Below, in pieces: positions 6,667 through 13,658 of a stretch of DNA of 16,170 nt. How positions within the stretch are numbered: position 1 is the first letter of the stretch; each line of letters opens with the position of its first letter. The notes beneath the pieces were generated by a model. The model was not told the origin of the DNA, did not search any database, and was given only the letters and a program-made list of their open reading frames with translations. The DNA comes from Clostridia bacterium (lineage in GTDB: Bacteria > Bacillota > Clostridia > Oscillospirales > UBA644): contig JAFPBP010000066.1 of NCBI GenBank assembly GCA_017424085.1, forward strand, positions 1 to 16,170, written 5' to 3'. The position numbers and the translations under genes were made by a program.

Positions 6667-7953
6667 TCAATCAATGGCGTTCAGCGCCTGTGCCAGATCC
6701 TCGATCAGATCGTTGGCATCCTCCAGACCGCAGGAGTAACGGACCAGATCGGGGGAGACTCCCGCCGCAATCAGCTGCTCGTCGTTCATCTGACGGTGCG
6801 TGGCGCTGGCGGGATGCAGACAGCAGGTGCGGGCGTCTGCCACGTGGGTTTCGATGGCGGCGATCTTCAGATGCTTCATGAACGTTTCCGCCGCTTTTCT
6901 GCCGCCCTTCACGCCGAAGGATACAACGCCGCAGGATCCGTTGGGCAGATATTTTTCTGCCAACGCATGATCCACGTCGCCCTCCAGATCGGGGTAACGA
7001 ACCCAGGCGATCTTGTCGTTATTTTTCAGGAATTCCGCCACGGCCTTACCATTGGCGCAATGTTGCTTCATGCGAACGTGCAGGCTTTCCAGTCCGAGGT
7101 TCAGAAGGAAGGCGCTCTGGGGAGCGGGGGTTGCGCCGAAGTCACGCATCAGCTGTGCCGTTGCCTTGGTAATGAAGGCGCCCTCGTTGCCGAAGCGCTC
7201 CGCATAGGTGATGCCGTGATAGCTTTCGTCGGGGGTGCAGAGACCGGGATACTTGTCCGCATGCGCCATCCAGTCGAATTTTCCGCTGTCCACGATGCAA
7301 CCGCCTACCGCAGAGCCGTGACCGTCCATGTACTTGGTGGTGGAGTGGGTCACGATGTCTGCGCCCCATTCAAAGGGACGGCAGTTGACGGGGGTGGCGA
7401 AGGTGTTGTCGATGATCAGGGGGACGCCGTGTGCGTGTGCGGCGTTGGCAAAGCGCTCGATATCAAGCACCCGCAGGGCAGGGTTGGCGATGGTCTCTCC
7501 GAAGACCGCCTTGGTGTTGGGTCGGAACGCCGCCTCCAGCTCCTCGTCGGTGCAATCGGGGGCGACGAAGGTGAATTCTATGCCCATTTTCGCCATGGTC
7601 ACCGCAAACAGGTTGAAGGTGCCTCCGTAAACGGCAGAGGACGCCACCACGTGATCTCCGCAGGTTGCAAGGTTGAAGACGGAAAAGAAGTTTGCCGACT
7701 GCCCCGAGCTTGTAAGCATGGCGGCGGAACCGCCCTCCATCTCACAGATCTTTGCTGCAACGGTGTCGCAGGTGGGGTTCTGCAGGCGGGAATAGAAATA
7801 TCCGTTTGCCTCCAGGTCGAAGAGCTTACCCATCTCCTCGCTGGTTGCGTATTTGAAGGTGGTGCTCTGAATGATGGGGATCTGACGGGGTTCGCCGTTT
7901 CCGGGAGTGTATCCTCCCTGAACGCAGGTGGTTCCGATGCGGTAGTTTTTCAT
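6667..7953 (-). CDS. metY: O-acetylhomoserine sulfhydrylase (O-acetylhomoserine aminocarboxypropyltransferase)
   Basis: This PLP enzyme of the Cys/Met metabolism family (428 residues) makes homocysteine from O-acetylhomoserine and sulfide by direct sulfhydrylation. Visible features are the N-terminal TTCVQGGYTPGNGEPRQIPI, YSRLQNPTCDTVAAKICEMEGG (54-75), TSSGQSAN (81-88), Asp182 in LIIDNTFATP for the pyridine nitrogen, and the PLP lysine Lys207 in HSTTKYMDGHG. The length of about 430 residues with a long insert near 240-260 is typical of MetY and longer than MetB/MetC (about 380-400). The ATG at 7953 has AAAGGAGA 9 nt upstream and begins 20 nt after the AEC transporter stop. No SAM riboswitch or T-box is possible in so short a gap, so control must come from the operon promoter or from protein-level regulation. 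Confidence 0.96.
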   Translation of the reverse strand: MKNYRIGTTCVQGGYTPGNGEPRQIPIIQSTTFKYATSEEMGKLFDLEANGYFYSRLQNPTCDTVAAKICEMEGGSAAMLTSSGQSANFFSVFNLATCGDHVVASSAVYGGTFNLFAVTMAKMGIEFTFVAPDCTDEELEAAFRPNTKAVFGETIANPALRVLDIERFANAAHAHGVPLIIDNTFATPVNCRPFEWGADIVTHSTTKYMDGHGSAVGGCIVDSGKFDWMAHADKYPGLCTPDESYHGITYAERFGNEGAFITKATAQLMRDFGATPAPQSAFLLNLGLESLHVRMKQHCANGKAVAEFLKNNDKIAWVRYPDLEGDVDHALAEKYLPNGSCGVVSFGVKGGRKAAETFMKHLKIAAIETHVADARTCCLHPASATHRQMNDEQLIAAGVSPDLVRYSCGLEDANDLIEDLAQALNAID

Positions 7954-7973
7954 AATTTAACGTCTCCTTTGAC

Positions 7974-8900
7974 TTACATGGGATAAAACAACAGAATCAT
8001 GAGGGGTATGGTGATCACGCTGAGAAGCGTGGAGATCAGCACGGTATTGGCGGCGGATTTCTGCCCGCGGTTGATGATCTCGCACAGGGAGAGCATCACC
8101 GTTGCGCTGGGACAGCACGCCAGAAGGAACATGGCGGCGCGGACGAAGGGCTCTACGGGAAGCATCAGCATCACGCCCAGCATCGCCAGGGGAAATACGG
8201 TCAGCTTGATCAGGGATGCCAGAAGGCTTCTCCAATCGGTGACCAGCTCTCTGACCGAAACGGTTGCCAGCCGCATGCCCATAATGACCATGCAGAGGGG
8301 GGTGGACATTCGCCCCAAAAGCTCGATGGCGCTTTCGATCTGCGCGGGGAAGGACCAGCCGTTGAGAAACATGGGATAGGCGACCAGCATGGCAAGAAAG
8401 GAGGGTACGGTAATGACCTTCAGGGGCTTCATGTATTTCGCATCCCCCGAAACCAAAAACAGACCGAGGGTCCATGCGATCATGTTCATGGCAAGGGACA
8501 TGACCTCCGAAAAGATCAGAACCTCGGGATGGTCGGGCAGGCAATGCTCCAGCAGGGGGATTCCGAAAAATCCCACGTTGCCCAGCGCCACCGAAACGTT
8601 GAACACCCGCCAGCGGACGTCCTCCTTCAGCTTGATCAGCCCCAATCGGAACAGCAGGAAAAACAAAAGGATCAGGCCGAATGCCGTGGCAAAGCAGATC
8701 CACATCATACCGTTCAGTTGGGGAGAGTAGGTGGCACGGGAAAAGGAATAGAGAGATAACGCAGGGGCGCAGGCGTAAACCAGCAGCTTTGCAAAGGCGG
8801 AAATTGCGTCTGCCTTTACCGCCTTGGTCTTTATCAGCAAGAATCCGGGGACTGCGTAGGCAAGCATGAGCGCCACCCGCAGCAGCGTATTGATAAACAT
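7974..8900 (-). CDS. AEC-family (auxin efflux carrier-like) membrane transporter
   Basis: This hydrophobic protein of 308 residues has about ten predicted membrane segments in two halves, as in the AEC/BASS-like transporters, whose bacterial members carry organic acids such as malate or malonate, or amino-acid-like compounds. Visible family features are LMLAYAVPGFLLIKTKAV at the N-terminus, NVSVALGNVGFFGIPLL (a conserved Asn-Gly-rich helix break in the first half), and LLGRMSTPLCMVIMGMRLA and ACCPSATVMLSLCEI in the second half. I start at the ATG at 8900 (MFINTLLRVAL) because AGAAGG is 5 nt upstream; a longer frame exists only by running back through the preceding gene. It lies 10 nt after the HAD phosphatase and 20 nt before metY, so a substrate linked to methionine or sulfur metabolism is possible but unproven. 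Confidence 0.85.
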   Translation of the reverse strand: MFINTLLRVALMLAYAVPGFLLIKTKAVKADAISAFAKLLVYACAPALSLYSFSRATYSPQLNGMMWICFATAFGLILLFFLLFRLGLIKLKEDVRWRVFNVSVALGNVGFFGIPLLEHCLPDHPEVLIFSEVMSLAMNMIAWTLGLFLVSGDAKYMKPLKVITVPSFLAMLVAYPMFLNGWSFPAQIESAIELLGRMSTPLCMVIMGMRLATVSVRELVTDWRSLLASLIKLTVFPLAMLGVMLMLPVEPFVRAAMFLLACCPSATVMLSLCEIINRGQKSAANTVLISTLLSVITIPLMILLFYPM

Positions 8901-8910
8901 AAGAACCTTC

Positions 8911-9546
8911 TTACAGCAGTTGCTGTGGTTTGTCGATGATTTTTGTGGGATTGCACCGCTCCAGTACGTCCCGATCACGGAATCCCCACGTGACGGCAAC
9001 GAAGGGAATTTTTGCGTTTTTCGCGGTCTCGCCGTCTACCTCAGAGTCTCCTACCAGAATGGCGTCGGCGGGATCCACGTCCAACTCCCGCAGGGCTTCC
9101 AGCACGCTGTCGGGGCAGGGCTTGCGGCGGATCCCAGCCCGTTCGCCCACGGCAACGGTTACGTACTTTTCAAAATGACGCTTCGCCAAAGCCTTCACCT
9201 GAACGTCGCCTTTGTTGGAGACGATGGCGCACTTGATCCCCCGCTTCTGCAGGTCCTCCAGCAATTCCACGATGCCCTCGTAGGGTGCGGTGGCGATCTG
9301 AGAATGGGTGGTGTAGTATGCGGAATATTCCGCAAGGCAATCCTCCAGCGTTTCCCCGTCGATTCCCTCGGGCAGGGATTTTGTGATCAGATTCCGCGCT
9401 CCGTTTCCCAGAAATCTGCGGATCTCGTCTTGACGGCGCAGGGGAAAGCCGTGATTTTTCAGCATGTAATTGACTGCGTCGGTCAGATCGGTCAGCGTAT
9501 TCAGAAGCGTTCCGTCCAGATCAAAAACAATCCCTTTGGGGTTCAT
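8911..9546 (-). CDS. HAD-family phosphatase, phosphoglycolate phosphatase-like
   Basis: This is a 211-residue cytoplasmic HAD hydrolase of the Gph/PGP group with a helical C1 cap. Motif I is FDLDGTLLNT with nucleophile Asp9 and acid/base Asp11. The cap spans about residues 15-85 (NGARNLITKSLPEGI). Motif II is the Ser in AIVSNKG, motif III the lysine in RKPCPDSVLEAL, and motif IV GDSEVDGETAKNA. Phosphoglycolate is the usual substrate suggested by this architecture, but members of the family also act on other small phosphates. The ATG at 9546 has GGGAGG about 10 nt upstream and sits about 30 nt past a strong promoter. It is the first gene of the operon with the AEC transporter, metY and metA. 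Confidence 0.88.
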   Translation of the reverse strand: MNPKGIVFDLDGTLLNTLTDLTDAVNYMLKNHGFPLRRQDEIRRFLGNGARNLITKSLPEGIDGETLEDCLAEYSAYYTTHSQIATAPYEGIVELLEDLQKRGIKCAIVSNKGDVQVKALAKRHFEKYVTVAVGERAGIRRKPCPDSVLEALRELDVDPADAILVGDSEVDGETAKNAKIPFVAVTWGFRDRDVLERCNPTKIIDKPQQLL

Positions 9547-9571
9547 ATAAAATCTTCCTCCCTCTGCAATG

Positions 9572-9584
9572 CTATACAGTATAG
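9572..9584 (-). promoter_or_regulatory. Palindrome at the transcription start of the HAD-AEC-metY-metA operon
   Basis: CTATAC-A-GTATAG is a perfect 6-bp inverted repeat with a 1-bp centre. It overlaps the downstream edge of the -10 element and the expected transcription start, a usual place for a repressor operator. No regulator gene is nearby, so the binder is unknown. Confidence 0.45.
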
Positions 9585-9612
9585 TATACCACACCTTCCC
9601 CTGTTTTGTCAA
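9583..9612 (-). promoter_or_regulatory. Sigma-A promoter of the HAD-AEC-metY-metA operon
   Basis: On the minus strand there is a perfect -35 TTGACA (complement of 9607-9612), an 18-nt spacer, and a -10 TATACT (complement of 9583-9588) preceded by TGG, an extended -10. The start codon is about 30 nt past the expected transcription start, too close for a leader riboswitch. Confidence 0.85.
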
Positions 9613-9654
9613 GCCTTTTTCGCCTCTCCCGCAACTTTTTGCCCCGTGCGGCAT

Positions 9655-9685
9655 AAAAAACGCTCCTCGGATCATCCGAAGGGCG
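9655..9685 (-). terminator. Rho-independent terminator of the dnaG-rpoD-hydrolase operon
   Basis: On the minus strand, CGCCCTTCGG and CCGAGGAGCG form an imperfect hairpin around a short loop (9661-9685), followed by six Ts (complement of 9655-9660). It lies about 22 nt after the esterase stop codon and before the next operon's promoter. Confidence 0.8.
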
Positions 9686-9706
9686 CAATTCCTTTTGCCT
9701 TGAGGC

Positions 9707-10867
9707 TTATTTCAGATTTGCCAGCGCGGCGCGGGCGGAGGTCATGCCGATCTCGTTGTATCCGGGCTGGAAATAATGGATGGAGTTATGGACCTGCGCG
9801 ATGGTCTTGGGGTTTTCGTAGGGTTCGTGGGTTTGGAAGGGGTAGACCGAGTTCGGATAGACCGCATCCCAATAGTCGGCAACGGCAAAATCCGTGACCC
9901 AAAGATCGTTTACCGCGCAGGCGCGGAATACGTCGGCAAAAAGCCCTTCCTTGGCGCAGACTGCATTTCGCTGTGCCTGCCTCGGACCGTTGTCGCAGAG
10001 ATCCTGCTCGTCGTTGGTGTGCAAAAACGAGCGCACCGAAACGATTCCCATGCCGTCCAATCCGTGCCCGTCGGACAGGATCAGATCCTTTTTCATGGAG
10101 GAATACATGGTCTCGAATTTTGCGGTATACTCCTCGCAGGTGTCTGCCTTGTTACTCTCTCCCTGCAGCCAGAATGCCGCGAATTTGCTCAGCGTATAAT
10201 GCCCCCTTGCGATCTCCTCGTTCAGGGTCTCGTTGACCTGCCTCATCAGCGCCACGCAGTTTTCGTAGCGATCCGCCTCGGGGAGCCAGGCTTCAATGGC
10301 GGTGCTTCCGGCGGCACAGTTGACGACCCAGACCTTTTCCCCAGTCAGACGGTTCCAGTTGAAGGCAAGGGCGCTGTCAAAGCCCACCTTGCCCTGCCCT
10401 TCGGAGGTAAAGGCGGATAAGGAATATTCCAGAGGAGTTCCCGCGCGGGACACATCGGATGTGAGGGCGGATGCCACGAATTTGGGCGCGGATTCGGGGG
10501 TAAATGCCGTTTGGGAATCGATTCCCGCCACCCGCCGTGCGTGCCCCAGCGTGGACCATGCGTAGGTGGTGTAGACCTGTCCCTCGGGACAGATCACCGA
10601 TTTGACCCGCTCTCCGTCGCAGATTTCGTTTTCGCCCACGGTGGAGCCCTCGCCGTTGCTCTGTCCGATGATCAGAAGCACCGACAGAGGCGCCGCCGAT
10701 ACGGTCACGGTGCAGATCTCGCCTTGCTCCAACGTCACCTCGCAGGTGCCGATCCCCGTCGCTACGGCATCGCTTGCCGAGGTCAGGGTCAGGACCGAGG
10801 GATCGGAGATCTTTGTTACGGGAGAAGAGAAATGATAACGGTCGTCGTAGCGCAGATGCAGTTCCAT
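9707..10867 (-). CDS. SGNH-hydrolase, sialate O-acetylesterase-like, no signal peptide
   Basis: This is a predicted carbohydrate or acyl esterase of the SASA/SGNH group (386 residues). Block I is LLIIGQSNGEG with nucleophile Ser70, block III WLQGESN (233-239), and the end block IHYFQPGYNEIG with the likely catalytic His364. Residues 14-58 (DPSVLTLTSASD, ATGIGTCEVTL, GEICTVTVSAA) resemble the strands of a BIG2/Ig-like domain, which is usually found on exported proteins. The start ATG at 10867 follows GAGGAAAAACCT and has no upstream in-frame start, and no signal peptide or anchor is visible, so the enzyme as encoded should be cytoplasmic. It begins 14 nt after the phosphodiesterase gene and is the last gene before the terminator. 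Substrate specificity cannot be read; an acetylated sugar is plausible. Confidence 0.82.
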   Translation of the reverse strand: MELHLRYDDRYHFSSPVTKISDPSVLTLTSASDAVATGIGTCEVTLEQGEICTVTVSAAPLSVLLIIGQSNGEGSTVGENEICDGERVKSVICPEGQVYTTYAWSTLGHARRVAGIDSQTAFTPESAPKFVASALTSDVSRAGTPLEYSLSAFTSEGQGKVGFDSALAFNWNRLTGEKVWVVNCAAGSTAIEAWLPEADRYENCVALMRQVNETLNEEIARGHYTLSKFAAFWLQGESNKADTCEEYTAKFETMYSSMKKDLILSDGHGLDGMGIVSVRSFLHTNDEQDLCDNGPRQAQRNAVCAKEGLFADVFRACAVNDLWVTDFAVADYWDAVYPNSVYPFQTHEPYENPKTIAQVHNSIHYFQPGYNEIGMTSARAALANLK

Positions 10868-10881
10868 AGGTTTTTCCTCTT

Positions 10882-11688
10882 TTATGCGTGATACCCCTTC
10901 TTGCGGAGGAGCTCGAGAATCTTATCGGGGTTGTTGCAGGTTATCAGAGTGGCGCCGCATTCGATGGCGCGATCCACACCCGCCTCGTCCTTGACGCTTG
11001 CCCCTGCCCAGGGCTCGGGTCCGAGGGACGCCATGCGGGCGAATTCCTCGGGGGTTGCCATGTTCAGCTCCCCGTACAGGGCTCGGAACATGCAGCAGCA
11101 AAAGCCGTAAGCGTAGGGATCCTCGGTGACGGCTCCCATGCAGGTGATGGGGTAATAGACGTGCTGGCGGTATTTGTTTCCGTAGGTTTTGCGGATGTAT
11201 TCGTGCAGCTTTCCGCTGAAGGTGTTGATGACGATCCGATCGGTAAAGCCGTATTCGTCCACCGTGCGAAGGACCCGATCGCAGACCTCGTACGCCAAGG
11301 CCTCGTTGCCTGCGGTGGGATATTCCTTCAGTTCGATATCCAGGGTCAGCGTCGGGAAATTTTTGACGTATTCCATGAATTCCGTAAAGGTGGGGATCTT
11401 CTCTCCGCGGAATTGCTCTCCCATGTACGAGCCTGCGTCCAGCGCCTGCAGTTCTGCCAGCGTTTTCTCACAGACCTTGCCCGTGCCGTTGGTGGTGCGG
11501 TCCACCGTGGCGTCGTGGATCAAAACCAATTCCCCGTCCAGTGTAATACGTACGTCGGTCTCGATCTGATCCACGCCAAGCTCTGCGGCGGCGCGGAATG
11601 CTGCCATGGTGTTTTCGGGATATTCGGAGCACCAGCCCCGATGGGCGGCAACGTAAATGTTTTTCGGGCTTTCGGTCCAGTAATTCAT
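10882..11688 (-). CDS. Glycerophosphodiester phosphodiesterase family protein
   Basis: This TIM-barrel enzyme of 268 residues should split glycerophosphodiesters into sn-glycerol 3-phosphate and an alcohol, using a metal ion. All key motifs are present: AAHRGWCSEYPENT (14-27; His16, Arg17, Glu25, Asn26), IETDVRITLDG (42-52; metal ligands Glu43 and Asp45), VLIHDATVDRTTNGTG (55-70; general acid His58) and LDIELKEY, whose EXK supplies another acidic ligand. There is no signal peptide, so it acts in the cytoplasm. I chose the ATG at 11688 because AGGAG is about 8 nt upstream and the HR motif then falls at the usual distance; 13 further codons upstream are in the overlap with the previous gene's end. 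The gene begins 14 nt after the HAD-IIA phosphatase, which suggests that its G3P product may be passed on. Confidence 0.92.
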   Translation of the reverse strand: MNYWTESPKNIYVAAHRGWCSEYPENTMAAFRAAAELGVDQIETDVRITLDGELVLIHDATVDRTTNGTGKVCEKTLAELQALDAGSYMGEQFRGEKIPTFTEFMEYVKNFPTLTLDIELKEYPTAGNEALAYEVCDRVLRTVDEYGFTDRIVINTFSGKLHEYIRKTYGNKYRQHVYYPITCMGAVTEDPYAYGFCCCMFRALYGELNMATPEEFARMASLGPEPWAGASVKDEAGVDRAIECGATLITCNNPDKILELLRKKGYHA

Positions 11689-11702
11689 ACCTTCCGCTCC
11701 TC

Positions 11703-12506
11703 TCAGCAATCGGCGGTGAAATCGCAAACGCCGTTCATGATATAGGTGGGGCGATAGGGGAATTCCTTTACGGTTTCAAGATCGGTCACCCCGCTGAGCA
11801 CCAGCGTGGTTTCGATCTCACTCTCGATGCCCGCGATGATGTCGGTATCCATGCGGTCGCCGATGATCATGGCGTCTTCGACCGAAACCTGCAAAAGGCG
11901 GATGGCGTGACGCATCATGAGGGGATTGGGCTTGCCTACGAAATAGGCGCGCTTGCCCGATGCCTGCACGATGGGGGAGATGAGGGCTCCCGTGGCGGGA
12001 ACGATGCCGTCCTCGGTGGGACCCGAAAGGTCGGGGTTTGCCCCAATCAATTTTGCGCCGCGGGAAACGAGAAGGGTCGCCTTTTCGATCTTTTCCCAAT
12101 TATAGGAGGAGGTTTCGCCCACCACAACGTAGTCGGGATTTACGTCATTCATATAAAATCCTTCGTCGTACAGGGCGTTGATCAGACCCGCTTCTCCGAT
12201 GACGTAGGCGGATCCGTCGGGCTTCTGGGATTTCAGAAACGCCGCCGTTGCCATAGCGGAGGTGTAGAAATGATCCTCCGATACGTCCAGTCCCAGACGG
12301 GACAGCTTGCGGGACAGCTCGCGGGGAGAACGTTCGCTGCTGTTGGTCAGAAAGAGAAAGCGCTTGTTTTCTTTGGTCAGCCATTCCACGAATTCCTTAA
12401 CTCCGGGCAGGAGCATATTCCCGTGGTAGATGACGCCGTCCATATCGCAGATAAAGCCTTTTTTGGCTTTGATTTTTTCTAAGTCAAACGATACCTTGTG
12501 TGCCAT
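11703..12506 (-). CDS. HAD-IIA family phosphatase (NagD/AraL/PGP-like)
   Basis: This is a 267-residue cytoplasmic sugar-phosphate or polyol-phosphate phosphatase. Motif I is CDMDGVIYHGN with Asp21 and Asp23, motif II LTNSSERSP (Thr54/Asn55), the IIA-type cap lies at about 70-185 and contains the GANPDLSGP segment, motif III is GKPNPLMM with Lys192, and motif IV is IIGDRMDTDI (Asp217, Asp220, Asp222). The C2 cap and the GDRMDTD motif mark subfamily IIA. Members dephosphorylate UMP, glycerol 3-phosphate, 2-phosphoglycolate or sugar phosphates, so the exact substrate is unknown. The ATG at 12506 has AAAGGAGG 7 nt upstream. It starts 14 nt after rpoD and precedes the phosphodiesterase by 14 nt. 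A role in turning G3P into glycerol is an inference from context only. Confidence 0.9.
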   Translation of the reverse strand: MAHKVSFDLEKIKAKKGFICDMDGVIYHGNMLLPGVKEFVEWLTKENKRFLFLTNSSERSPRELSRKLSRLGLDVSEDHFYTSAMATAAFLKSQKPDGSAYVIGEAGLINALYDEGFYMNDVNPDYVVVGETSSYNWEKIEKATLLVSRGAKLIGANPDLSGPTEDGIVPATGALISPIVQASGKRAYFVGKPNPLMMRHAIRLLQVSVEDAMIIGDRMDTDIIAGIESEIETTLVLSGVTDLETVKEFPYRPTYIMNGVCDFTADC

Positions 12507-12520
12507 AGGAAGTCCTCCTT

Positions 12521-13654
12521 TTAGTCCATATAATCCTTCAGCAGCTTGATGCGGCTGGGATGACGCAGCTTGCGAAGCGCCTTGGCTTCGATCTGACGGA
12601 TGCGCTCACGGGTTACGTTGAATTCTTTACCAACCTCTTCCAGCGTGCGGGTTCTGCCGTCGTCCAGACCGAAGCGGAGACGGAGCACGCGGGCTTCGCG
12701 GTCGCTGAGGGTCTTGAGCACCTCGTTCAGCTCGCCCTTCAGCATGGCTTGTGCCGCCACGTCGGAGGGGGAGGGCACGTCGTCGTCGGCGATGAAGTCA
12801 CCCAGATGGGAGTCTTCCTCCTCACCCACGGGGGATTCCAGCGATACGGGATCCTGAGCCACCTTCATGATCTCGCGGACCCGCTCCAGAGGCATGCCCA
12901 TTTCGGCGGCGATCTCTTCTACCTGAGGCTGACGGCCGTATTCCTGAGTCAGGGTCTTTTCCACCTTTGCCAGACGGTTGATGGTCTCCACCATGTGAAC
13001 GGGAATTCGGATGGTACGCGCCTGATCTGCGATGGCACGGGTGATTGCCTGACGGATCCACCAGGTTGCGTAGGTGGAGAATTTGTATCCCTTGGAGGAG
13101 TCGAATTTGTCTACTGCCTTGATCAGACCCAGATTTCCCTCCTGGATCAGATCCAAAAACAGTAAGTTGCGTCCCACGTAGCGCTTCGCGATGCTGACCA
13201 CCAGACGGAGGTTTGCTTCGTTCAGACGGCGCTTTGCTTCAATATCGCCCTTGGAGATCCTCTGTGCCAGCGTGGCTTCCTCCTCGGGAGCGAGCAGGGG
13301 AACCTTGCCGATGTCGTGAAGATAAACCTTAACGGGGTCGTCGATGGTAATACCCTCCGATTGGAGCATTGCTTCCATGTCCTCGGGATCGATGGGGAGA
13401 AGCCCGATCTCATCCTCCAGATCGCCCAGCTCGTCGGGGTCGATGTCTTCTTCGATCTCAATGCCGCCGATGCGCATGTCCTCGATCAGGGCGTTGATCT
13501 GATCCTTGGGCATGCCCGTGGGACGGAGCGCCTCACGGATCTCGTTGTCGGTCAGATTGCTTCCGCGATTTTTTGCTTTTTCCAAAAGATCCCGCAGGAT
13601 CCCCTTTGCGTCGTTTTCGCCCATTGCGGTGTTGTTGCGTGCGTCTTCCATCAT
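12521..13654 (-). CDS. rpoD: Primary RNA polymerase sigma factor RpoD/SigA
   Basis: This is the housekeeping sigma-70 factor that directs RNA polymerase to TTGACA/TATAAT promoters such as those in this window. At 377 residues it has the compact Gram-positive size (Bacillus SigA is about 371), lacking the long insert of proteobacterial RpoD. A short region 1.1 (about 1-65) is followed by an acidic stretch (66-95), region 1.2 DDPVKVYLHDIGKVPLL (105-121), region 2 (142-221) with GYKFSTYATWWIRQAI as 2.3-2.4, region 3 (about 222-290) and region 4. Region 4.2 is TLEEVGKEFNVTRERIRQIE, running on to about residue 366. The first of two adjacent ATGs (13654) has AAAGGAG about 9 nt upstream, overlapping the dnaG stop, with a 4-nt gap between the genes. 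This is the conserved dnaG-rpoD core of the macromolecular synthesis operon. Confidence 0.98.
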   Translation of the reverse strand: MMEDARNNTAMGENDAKGILRDLLEKAKNRGSNLTDNEIREALRPTGMPKDQINALIEDMRIGGIEIEEDIDPDELGDLEDEIGLLPIDPEDMEAMLQSEGITIDDPVKVYLHDIGKVPLLAPEEEATLAQRISKGDIEAKRRLNEANLRLVVSIAKRYVGRNLLFLDLIQEGNLGLIKAVDKFDSSKGYKFSTYATWWIRQAITRAIADQARTIRIPVHMVETINRLAKVEKTLTQEYGRQPQVEEIAAEMGMPLERVREIMKVAQDPVSLESPVGEEEDSHLGDFIADDDVPSPSDVAAQAMLKGELNEVLKTLSDREARVLRLRFGLDDGRTRTLEEVGKEFNVTRERIRQIEAKALRKLRHPSRIKLLKDYMD

Positions 13655-13658
13655 GTTT

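Noticed and set aside
6796..7986. A 396-codon plus-strand frame opposite metY
   Set aside because: The minus strand encodes a full MetY with its PLP lysine; the opposite frame is a by-product of codon bias.
8900..8999. A longer N-terminus for the AEC transporter
   Set aside because: The extra 33 residues overlap the preceding gene's end and are hydrophilic without family similarity; the ATG at 8900 has its own ribosome binding site.
9547..9582. A SAM riboswitch or T-box leader for the methionine operon
   Set aside because: Only about 30 nt separate the expected transcription start from the first ATG, and no conserved leader motif is visible.
9546..9675. A longer N-terminus for the HAD phosphatase
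   Set aside because: The extension would run through the promoter and the upstream terminator; the ATG at 9546 places the DxD motif at residues 9-11 as expected.
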